Origin: JAEUNJ01 sp052035955
Lineage (GTDB): Bacteria > Pseudomonadota > Gammaproteobacteria > Burkholderiales > Rhodocyclaceae
DNA length: 11,392 bases
Assembly (NCBI GenBank): GCA_052035955.1
Contig: JBPOHD010000047.1
Location: 1 to 11,392 of the forward strand
Direction of reading: 5' to 3'
The notes beneath the pieces are model-generated. The model saw nothing but the letters and a program-made list of their open reading frames with translations. It was not told the DNA's origin and did not search any database. Below, in pieces: positions 1-5,377 of the stretch (positions are counted from its first letter, which is position 1; each line of letters opens with the position of its first letter). Position numbers and translations under genes: made by a program.

Positions 1-578
1 GACGGCTTCAGGTTGCGGGCGATATCCACCACGTCGGAGTCATAGAAATACAACCCGGTCACCGCATAGCGGGAGCGCGGCTTTGCCGGCTTTTCCTCGA
101 TCGACAGGGCCTTCCAGGACTTGTCGAACTCGACCACGCCGTAGCGCTCGGGATCGTTGACCGGGTAGGCAAATACCGTGGCGCCGCTCTCGCGCGCCCC
201 CGCGCGGCCGAGGTGGGAGGCGAGCTGGGTGCCGTAGAAGATGTTGTCGCCCAGGATCAGCGCCGACGGACCGTCGGCCACGAAGTCGGCTCCGATCAGA
301 TAGGCCTGGGCGAGGCCGCCGGGCTCGGGCTGGACCGCATAGCTCAGATTGATGCCCCACAGGCTGCCGTCGCCGAGCAACTGCTCGAAGCGCGGGGTGT
401 CCTGGGGTGTCGAAATGATCAGGATGTCCCGAATCCCCGCCAGCATCAGCGTGGTCAGCGGATAGTAGATCATCGGCTTGTCGTAGATGGGAAGCAGCTG
501 CTTCGACACCGCCAGGGTCGCCGGATAAAGGCGCGTGCCGGATCCCCCGGCGAGGATGATCCCTTTTCTGGACTTCAA
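1..578 (-). CDS. rmlA: Glucose-1-phosphate thymidylyltransferase RmlA (3' end cut by window edge)
   Basis: Cytoplasmic enzyme that joins glucose-1-phosphate and dTTP to give dTDP-glucose, the first step of dTDP-L-rhamnose synthesis. The visible 192 residues carry the nucleotide-binding signature GGSGTRLYP at residues 11-19, KQLLPIYDKPMIYYP at about 26-40, the metal-binding Asp in LGDNIFYG (D111), and EEKP at 161-164. The family is about 290 residues, so roughly the last 100 lie beyond the left edge. The start is a TTG at 578-576: it begins the protein at the expected MKxRKGIILAGG position, no ATG is available there, and GGAG lies 7 nt upstream. The TTG overlaps the TGA stop of rmlB (shared TTGA), so translation is probably coupled. 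Identity is secure; the TTG start is well supported. Confidence 0.96.
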   Translation of the reverse strand, partial: MKSRKGIILAGGSGTRLYPATLAVSKQLLPIYDKPMIYYPLTTLMLAGIRDILIISTPQDTPRFEQLLGDGSLWGINLSYAVQPEPGGLAQAYLIGADFVADGPSALILGDNIFYGTQLASHLGRAGARESGATVFAYPVNDPERYGVVEFDKSWKALSIEEKPAKPRSRYAVTGLYFYDSDVVDIARNLKP

Positions 579-1639
579 TTCCGCTCTCCGTAGTTCGTCT
601 CGATCCAGTCCCGGTAACTGCCGCTCAGGACATGGGCCACCCAGTCCTGGTGGGACAGGTACCAGGCCACCGTCTTCCGGATGCCTGTCTCGAAGGTTTC
701 CGCCGGGCGCCAACCGAGCTCGCGCTCGATCTTCCTGGCATCGATGGCATAGCGCCTGTCATGGCCCGGCCGATCCGCCACGAAGGTGATGAGGTTCTCG
801 TGGGGCGTCACCGGCGATCCGGGGTGCAACTCGTCCAGCAGGCGGCAGATCGTGCGGACGATGGTGAGGTTGGGCATCTCGTTCCATCCGCCGACGTTGT
901 ACGTCTCCCCCAGCCGTCCCCGCTCCAGAACCGCCCGGATCGCCGCGCAATGGTCGCCCACGTAGAGCCAGTCACGGACGTTCATCCCGTCGCCGTAGAT
1001 CGGCAGCGGCTTCCCTGCCAGGGCGTTGGCGATCACCAGCGGAATCAGTTTCTCGGGAAACTGGAAGGGCCCGTAGTTGTTGGAGCAGTTGGTCGTCACG
1101 ACCGGCAGGCCGTAGGTGTGGTGCCATGCCCGCACAAGGTGGTCCGAGGCCGCCTTGGACGCGGAATAGGGGCTGTTCGGCTCATAGGCATTCGTTTCCG
1201 CGAAGGGCGGATCGTCGGCGCCCAGGGATCCGTAGACCTCGTCCGTGGACACATGGAGGAAGCGGAAACCGTCGCGTTCCCCACCGGCCAGACCTCCCCA
1301 GTACTGGCGTGCCTCCTGGAGAAGGGTGAAGGTGCCCTCCACGTTCGTCCGAACGAATGCCGCCGGACCGTGGATCGAACGGTCCACATGGCTCTCTGCG
1401 GCAAAGTGCACGATGGCCCTCGGACGATGCTCTGCCAGGATCCGCCGAACGAGTTCGCCGTCACAGATGTCGCCGCGCACGAAGACCTGCCTGGCGTCCC
1501 CCTTCAACTCGGCGAGATTCTCGAGATTTCCGGCGTAGGTCAGGCAATCCAGGTTGACGACCGGTTCGTCCGACTGCCGCAGCCAATCCAACACGAAATT
1601 GGACCCGATAAAGCCGGCCCCACCCGTCACGAGAATCAT
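575..1639 (-). CDS. rmlB: dTDP-glucose 4,6-dehydratase RmlB
   Basis: Converts dTDP-glucose to dTDP-4-keto-6-deoxyglucose in the cytoplasm, second step of dTDP-L-rhamnose synthesis. It is an extended short-chain dehydrogenase/reductase. Visible are the NAD-binding motif TGGAGFIGSN (residues 5-14), the Asp-rich turn after beta-2 (NLDCLTYAGN, 29-38), the dehydratase catalytic triplet T-D-E in STDEVYG (131-137), and the Tyr/Lys pair in YSASK (158-162). The PEKLIPLVIANAL and RDWLYVGDH motifs are typical of the family. At 354 residues it is full length. The ATG start has AAGGG 6 nt upstream. It is the first gene of a leftward rmlBA pair; rmlD and rmlC, if present, would lie further left. Its upstream region is shared with the divergent methyltransferase operon. 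Confidence 0.97.
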   Translation of the reverse strand: MILVTGGAGFIGSNFVLDWLRQSDEPVVNLDCLTYAGNLENLAELKGDARQVFVRGDICDGELVRRILAEHRPRAIVHFAAESHVDRSIHGPAAFVRTNVEGTFTLLQEARQYWGGLAGGERDGFRFLHVSTDEVYGSLGADDPPFAETNAYEPNSPYSASKAASDHLVRAWHHTYGLPVVTTNCSNNYGPFQFPEKLIPLVIANALAGKPLPIYGDGMNVRDWLYVGDHCAAIRAVLERGRLGETYNVGGWNEMPNLTIVRTICRLLDELHPGSPVTPHENLITFVADRPGHDRRYAIDARKIERELGWRPAETFETGIRKTVAWYLSHQDWVAHVLSGSYRDWIETNYGERN

Positions 1640-1859
1640 GCATCACCCTTTCGTCGTACCCAATTGCCTGATTAATAAGCTCAGACGAGCCCTGAACATC
1701 AAGCGGTGGCGAATTCTGCCAGCAAAACGGAGCCATGCCCATCGCGGCGACGGCCGGAACGCGCACTTTTTCTCGCTGCGCCGGTATCCGGGCCTGGGCT
1801 CCCGGGCAATGCTCTTCGCAAATATTTCACGGTCGGCGACGGGTCCCGCGGCAATTCAC

Positions 1860-1888
1860 TTGCAATTGAAATCGTTATCATTTCAAAT
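1860..1888 (+). promoter_or_regulatory. Candidate sigma-70 promoter for the methyltransferase operon
   Basis: TTGCAA at 1860-1865 (4 of 6 to TTGACA), a 17-bp spacer, and TCAAAT at 1883-1888 (4 of 6 to TATAAT). It would give a leader of about 120 nt before the GTG start at 2019. The match is only moderate; it is listed because it is the most AT-rich patch of the intergenic region and coincides with dyad symmetry. Confidence 0.3.
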
Positions 1889-1891
1889 GAT
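1866..1891. promoter_or_regulatory. Overlapping inverted repeats, candidate operator
   Basis: Two perfect dyads overlap. TTGAAAT (1866-1872) and ATTTCAA (1880-1886) are separated by 7 bp, and ATCATTT (1877-1883) and AAATGAT (1885-1891) are separated by a single C. GCAATT is also directly repeated at 1851-1856 and 1862-1867. The position, across a candidate -10 element between divergent transcripts, suits a repressor or activator site. Which regulator would bind is unknown. Confidence 0.35.
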
Positions 1892-2018
1892 GGCGACTCC
1901 CGCATGCCTGCGTGCCCGGCGGGTCGCGGGATGGAGTGGCGGACCGCAAGACGAATCGACCGCTCTCCCGAAAAGGTCAATAACGATGCGGCGCAGGCAT
2001 CCCCCAATGGAGACCCAC

Positions 2019-2774
2019 GTGTCGGAACCGATCGAAAAAGAACTGGAATTCCTGGAACGGGTGGCAGGCACCTACCGCACGGAAGTCTCGACCCAGGACA
2101 GGCTGATGCGCAAGTACTCGTTGCGCGTGCTGGCGCCCTATCTCAATCCGGAAGCCAGCATTCTGGAGCTTGGGTGCTCGGATGGCTGGCTGACCGAGCA
2201 GCTTTCCGGAAAGGCCCGGCGCGTCGTATCGGTGGAGGGATCCCGGACCTTCGCCGACAAGCTGCGTTCCCACCGCCTGCCCAACGTGGAAGTGGTGGAT
2301 GGGCTGTTCGAGACCTTCCACACCGAGGAGCGCTTCGACCTCGTGGTGGCCAGCTACATCCTCGAGCACGTCATCGACGCCCGGGCGATCATCCGCCATA
2401 CCAGCCGATTCCTCAAGGATGGCGGCATTTTCTACGGCCTGGTGCCCAATGCGAACGCCCTCTCGCGGCAGATCGCCGTCGCCATGGGCTATCTGAAGTC
2501 CCCCTACGAGCTGACGGAGAACGATCACCACCACGGACATCGCCGGGTCTACGACATCGGCAGCCTTCGCCGCGATTTCGAGGAATGCGGACTCGAGGTC
2601 GCCGAGAGTGGCGGCCTGGTGTTGAAGATCCTCGCCGACTTCCAGCTCGACCAGTTGTACGACAGCGGTTTCCTGAAGGAGGAGCACGCCGAAGCCTTCT
2701 TCGCGCTCGGCAAGGAGCACCCCGACCTCTGCGGTTCCTTGTATTGCTTCGGAAGAAAGGCCCATTCCCGATGA
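2019..2774 (+). CDS. Class I SAM-dependent methyltransferase
   Basis: Cytoplasmic methyltransferase of the UbiG/Methyltransf_23-like Rossmann type, 251 residues. Motif I is ILELGCSDGWLT (residues 48-59), the acidic end of beta-2 is in SVEGS (71-75), and motif IV-like FDLVVASYILEHV is at 106-118, followed by FLKDGGIFYGLVPN (131-144). A His-rich NDHHHGHRRVY stretch at about 168-178 is typical of sugar or lipid methyltransferases of this group but does not identify the substrate. I chose the GTG at 2019 because GGAG (2009-2012) lies 6 nt upstream; in-frame ATGs at 2007 and 1986 are alternatives and would add 4 or 11 residues. Its TGA overlaps the ATG of the next gene (ATGA), so it leads a coupled three-gene operon. 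In this locus glycan O-methylation is a reasonable but unproven role. Confidence 0.85.
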   Translation: MSEPIEKELEFLERVAGTYRTEVSTQDRLMRKYSLRVLAPYLNPEASILELGCSDGWLTEQLSGKARRVVSVEGSRTFADKLRSHRLPNVEVVDGLFETFHTEERFDLVVASYILEHVIDARAIIRHTSRFLKDGGIFYGLVPNANALSRQIAVAMGYLKSPYELTENDHHHGHRRVYDIGSLRRDFEECGLEVAESGGLVLKILADFQLDQLYDSGFLKEEHAEAFFALGKEHPDLCGSLYCFGRKAHSR

Positions 2775-3196
2775 AGATATCAGTTCTCCACAGCGCCAAC
2801 CCGAATAGCAACTCGATGCGTGTCGTGGAGCGGATCCGCGACAGGATTGGCATTTCGGATTTCCATGTGACGGCCCCGCAAGTGCCCGACGATGCGGAAA
2901 TGGCCTGGATCATCGTCGTGCCGAACTACGGGGATGGCGAGATACAGGCGGTGATGGAGACCTATCTCGTGGCGACCAGGCTGCCGTTCCGGCGCTTTGC
3001 CGTGGTGGAACTCGGCAACTACTACGGGTTCGACGATTGGGGCTACGGCGCGGCAGACAAGGTAAGGCGTCTGCTCGAATCGCGTGGCGGCAGGTTGTTT
3101 TTCTCGAATCTGTCTATGGACAGCTTGCCCAAGATGGACTGGCCGACCCTGGATCGATGGATTTCGGCCTTGCAGTCGGAGATCGCCCATGTCTGA
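2771..3196 (+). CDS. Small flavodoxin-like protein
   Basis: 141 residues, the size of a short-chain flavodoxin. The N-terminus MKISVLHSA is a first beta strand. PNYGDGE at residues 51-57 matches the (Y/W)GDGE loop by which flavodoxins contact the FMN ring, and FAVVELGNYYGFDDWGYGAADKV (76-98) matches the 90s loop and following helix. The end (SLPKMDWPTLDRWISAL) resembles the flavodoxin C-terminal strand and helix. The usual phosphate-binding TGNT loop is replaced by ANPNSNS (9-15), so FMN binding may be altered. The start overlaps the methyltransferase stop by 4 bp, and the gene overlaps the LRR gene by 8 bp. In this family the role is electron transfer; the partner here is unknown. It could instead be a non-redox flavodoxin-fold protein. 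Confidence 0.72.
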   Translation: MKISVLHSANPNSNSMRVVERIRDRIGISDFHVTAPQVPDDAEMAWIIVVPNYGDGEIQAVMETYLVATRLPFRRFAVVELGNYYGFDDWGYGAADKVRRLLESRGGRLFFSNLSMDSLPKMDWPTLDRWISALQSEIAHV

Positions 3197-4199
3197 CCAC
3201 GACGTCATCCGCCAGATCGAAGCCCTAGCCGGTCGTGCCCTGGCCCACCGCATGGAAGGGGACGTTTGCGTCGAACTTGCCCTCACCGACGAGGGCCTGC
3301 CCGCATACGGAGTCTTCCGGCACGCCCCCGAGGCCACGAAGGCGCAAGCCCTCGAATTGGTCAGCCGCTTGCGGATGCTCAGGAAACTGGACCTCCGCCA
3401 GAACTGGCTTCGTCGGCTACCCGACGCCATGGGTTCACTGCACGAACTACGCTGGTTGGACGCGGCCTCCAATTACTTGGGGGAGGTACCCACGTGGATG
3501 TATGGCATGGAGCAACTGGAACATCTGAATTTGGGTGTCAATGACCTCCAATCCGTTTCGCCCGAGATCGCCCGCTTGCGTAAATTGAAGGCCCTTTACA
3601 TCCACAAGAATGCCATCACCGCTTTGCCCCGTGAGATCGGCGAACTGTCCGATCTCGGCGTGTTGAACTTGTACTTGAACCGTTTCCCAGATTTCCCTCC
3701 TGAGATGTGGGCGCTGAAGCACGTTCACACCTTCGCCTGGGGCTTGAGCAACGTTGATTACGTTCCCGATGAAATGTCTGGTTGGCCCGAGTTGCGATTC
3801 GTCACGTTTGCCGCCTGCAAAATACGGGACATAGCCCGGCTCGCCCGGAACAGGCAACTGGCCGGAATCAGGGTACACAAGAACCTGATCGAGAGCTTCG
3901 GAAAGGATCTTTGCACATTGACTAATCTGAGGCAGATCACCCTGTACCAGAATGACCTGGAAAGCCTGCCGGACGAGTTCCAGCAGTTGGCGGCACTCGA
4001 GATGCTGAGCATCGCGTGGAATCGGTTTCGAGAGCTGCCGAGTGTCCTTAAGGTCATGCCCAGATTGCGGTGGGTTGCGATACATGACAATCCCATGAAA
4101 TCGGGTCCCGGCGATTTTGCAGGTTCATTGGAAATCGTCAATGAAAGGCCGTTCTTTTCAGAGAAGGCCCCGATTTGGAATCGGCTCGACTATATGTAA
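3189..4199 (+). CDS. Leucine-rich-repeat protein, probably cytoplasmic
   Basis: 336 residues with about eleven consecutive leucine-rich repeats of about 23 residues between residues 61 and 303. They follow the bacterial/plant-type pattern LxxLxxLxLxxNxLxxLPxxI, as in LRKLDLRQNWLRRLP and LRQITLYQNDLESLP. A non-repeat N-terminal cap of about 60 residues and a short tail (305-336) flank them. There is no signal peptide or membrane segment, so it probably acts in the cytoplasm as a protein-binding scaffold. The ATG at 3189 has GGAG 7 nt upstream and overlaps the flavodoxin-like gene by 8 bp, implying co-translation. Repeats 6 to 8 are degenerate. No enzymatic domain (kinase, GTPase, E3 ligase) is seen. 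The partner is unknown; the operon neighbours are obvious candidates. Base composition is less GC-rich than the rml genes. Confidence 0.88.
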   Translation: MSDHDVIRQIEALAGRALAHRMEGDVCVELALTDEGLPAYGVFRHAPEATKAQALELVSRLRMLRKLDLRQNWLRRLPDAMGSLHELRWLDAASNYLGEVPTWMYGMEQLEHLNLGVNDLQSVSPEIARLRKLKALYIHKNAITALPREIGELSDLGVLNLYLNRFPDFPPEMWALKHVHTFAWGLSNVDYVPDEMSGWPELRFVTFAACKIRDIARLARNRQLAGIRVHKNLIESFGKDLCTLTNLRQITLYQNDLESLPDEFQQLAALEMLSIAWNRFRELPSVLKVMPRLRWVAIHDNPMKSGPGDFAGSLEIVNERPFFSEKAPIWNRLDYM

Positions 4200-4343
4200 C
4201 GCATCAGGGTGGAGGATGACACTTCACTTTGATCTTGCAGGCATGGCGTCGGGTGCCGCTGGCACGGAAAATGGCCAACTCCATACGATTGCCGTTTTTT
4301 TTGGCGGTCCGAACAGCGCTGGACGGATCTAGGAGCCTGATAA

Positions 4344-5048
4344 ATGGTTTTGGGTATCATGCAGCCCTACTTCCTTCCATATTTGGGTTATTGGCAATTG
4401 CTCGCGGCCGTCGACAGGTTTGTGGTCTATGACGATGTCCAGTTCATCAAAGGTGGCTGGATTAACAGGAATCGGATCAAGATCGGCGAGCAACCGGCTT
4501 ACATCTCGCTGCACCTGGATCATGCGTCGCCGAATCGAAAAATTTGCGACATAGCACTGGTTCAATCCAGCGACTGGAAGAAAAAGCTCCTTCGTACCGT
4601 CGAGCAGAACTATGCATCCGCGCCGTACTTTCGGGAAACGACCGCATTGTTCCGGGAGATCATGGAACACCCCACTCCGAATCTCGCAGAGTTCCTCTTG
4701 AATCAAATTCGACTCGTGGCAAAACACCTCGGTGTCGGCACAGAGATCATTGAAACCAGCCGAATTTACGACAACGCTTCCCTCAAAGGCCCCGAACGTG
4801 TAATAGACATCTGCCGTAGGGAGAAGGCTTCGGCCTACGTGAACTCTGCCGGCGGACGGGATATGTACCTCCCAGGCCCGTTCAAGGAGGCCGGAATCGA
4901 ACTCCGTTTTTACTCGATGCGCCCATTGGATTACGCGCAGGGACGAGGCCCGTTTCAGCCGTTCTTGTCATTGCTCGACGTCCTCATGTGGGTCGGCAGA
5001 CATAAGGCCAAGGAATTGCTGCGGGAAGTCAGCATTGTGCCTGCGTGA
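4344..5048 (+). CDS. WbqC-family protein
   Basis: 234 residues matching the WbqC-like family found in O-antigen and other glycan loci. Diagnostic are the N-terminal MQPYFLPYLGYWQLL (residues 6-20), FVVYDDVQFIKGGWINRNRI (26-45), the middle YVNSAGGRDMY segment, and a C-terminal PLDYAQG...FQPFLSLLDVLMW block that fits the family's conserved ending. The biochemical function of the family is not settled; genetic association points to assembly or modification of unusual sugars. No signal peptide. AGGAG at 4331-4335 lies 8 nt before the ATG. A 144-bp gap separates it from the LRR gene, so it may be read through from the upstream operon or have its own promoter. Composition is more AT-rich than the rml genes, compatible with import. 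Confidence 0.9.
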   Translation: MVLGIMQPYFLPYLGYWQLLAAVDRFVVYDDVQFIKGGWINRNRIKIGEQPAYISLHLDHASPNRKICDIALVQSSDWKKKLLRTVEQNYASAPYFRETTALFREIMEHPTPNLAEFLLNQIRLVAKHLGVGTEIIETSRIYDNASLKGPERVIDICRREKASAYVNSAGGRDMYLPGPFKEAGIELRFYSMRPLDYAQGRGPFQPFLSLLDVLMWVGRHKAKELLREVSIVPA

Positions 5049-5053
5049 GTCAC

Positions 5054-5082
5054 GGCGGCGAGGGCGGAAGGACCACGCCGCC
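5054..5082 (+). other. GC-rich stem-loop after the wbqC-like gene
   Basis: GGCGGCG (5054-5060) pairs perfectly with CGCCGCC (5076-5082) across a 15-nt loop, starting 5 nt after the stop codon. No T-tract follows, so it is not a classical intrinsic terminator; it could protect the 3' end or be incidental in GC-rich DNA. Confidence 0.3.
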
Positions 5083-5191
5083 TGCGACGGCCGGGCGTTG
5101 GTGGGATTCTTCCGCAACCGGCCTTCTCCCACATATTCATCAGATGCCGCCGGGAACGGATGGCCGGTTCCCCCTGCCGGACCGCCGCGCT

Positions 5192-5207
5192 TGGCACCAG
5201 GGGTGCG
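5192..5207 (+). promoter_or_regulatory. Sigma-54 (RpoN) promoter upstream of the lyase-like gene
   Basis: TGGCAC at 5192-5197 is a perfect -24 element, and GTGCG at 5203-5207 gives the -12 GC. The GG (5193-5194) to GC (5205-5206) distance is exactly 10 nt, the strict sigma-54 spacing. The -12 region reads GTGC rather than TTGC. Transcription would begin about 5218, giving a leader of about 160 nt. Sigma-54 control implies an enhancer-binding activator; no activator gene is in the window. In floc-forming Zoogloea and relatives RpoN is reported to control exopolysaccharide-associated genes, which fits the context but is only an analogy. Confidence 0.6.
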
Positions 5208-5230
5208 GGTAACACATAATTCACGGTAGC

Positions 5231-5258
5231 GATCGGGTTTCCGTTTCCGATCGGAAAT
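5231..5258 (+). repeat. Palindrome and nested inverted repeat in the lyase leader
   Basis: TTTCCGATCGGAAA at 5245-5258 is a perfect 14-bp palindrome. CGATCGG (5231-5237) can instead pair with CCGATCG (5248-5254) across a 10-nt loop, and TTTCCG is directly repeated at 5239-5244 and 5245-5250. It lies just downstream of the predicted sigma-54 start site, so it could be an operator, or an RNA hairpin in the leader with two exclusive folds. Confidence 0.45.
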
Positions 5259-5335
5259 GAACGACTACGATCAAACGGGAAAGAGTGCAGTCAGACCGTT
5301 CCGCCAGCCCGGCGGGGAAGAAACGGGTCGATCGC

Positions 5336-5377
5336 GCCTCCTCGCGGAGGCACTCACTGAAGCTGGAGGAAGACCTC
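5336..5377 (+). promoter_or_regulatory. Structured ribosome-binding region of the lyase-like gene
   Basis: GCCTCC (5336-5341) and GGAGGC (5346-5351) form a perfect 6-bp hairpin with a 4-nt loop. The true Shine-Dalgarno GGAGGA is at 5365-5370, 7 nt before the ATG. CCTCC at 5337-5341 could pair either with GGAGG in its own hairpin or with the Shine-Dalgarno GGAGG. A second small stem, GAGG (5366-5369) with CCTC (5374-5377), can cover the Shine-Dalgarno directly. The pairings are seen in the sequence; translational control is inference. Confidence 0.4.

Larger units (their letters stand above)
1640..2018. other. Divergent intergenic region between rmlB and the methyltransferase operon
   Basis: 379 bp without a convincing gene. 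The methyltransferase frame stays open upstream to 1554, but that part runs antisense into rmlB and lacks protein-like composition, so I treat it as non-coding. The region contains an AT-rich patch at 1851-1891 with two overlapping dyads and a 17-bp-spaced promoter candidate (separate entries). A weak leftward candidate for rmlB is TATTAA (1677-1672) with TTGATG (1702-1697), but the spacer is 19 bp, which is poor. No intrinsic terminator, tRNA or repeat array was seen. Confidence 0.6.

Noticed and set aside
632..1675. Long open frame on the plus strand opposite rmlB
   Set aside because: Complete overlap with a certain gene on the other strand; its codon pattern is the expected antisense shadow of GC-rich coding DNA and it shows no family motif.
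1708..1725. Sigma-54-like TGGCTC...TTGCT on the minus strand before rmlB
   Set aside because: The GG to GC spacing is 9 nt, not the required 10.
1554..2018. N-terminal extension of the methyltransferase frame by about 155 residues
   Set aside because: Runs through rmlB antisense and the divergent promoter region; composition is not protein-like and the methyltransferase fold begins normally after 2019.
4260..4275. Sigma-54-like TGGCAC followed by TGGC before the wbqC-like gene
   Set aside because: The GG to GC spacing is 11 nt; the -24 half matches but the promoter geometry does not.
4289..4305. T8 run with short flanking GCC/GGC as a terminator
   Set aside because: The T run is in the loop of a 3-4 bp stem rather than after a stem, so it does not fit an intrinsic terminator.
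4216..4332. 38-codon open frame between the LRR and wbqC-like genes
   Set aside because: GGAGG directly abuts the ATG with no spacing, the peptide shows no recognisable motif, and its end overlaps the ribosome site of the next gene.
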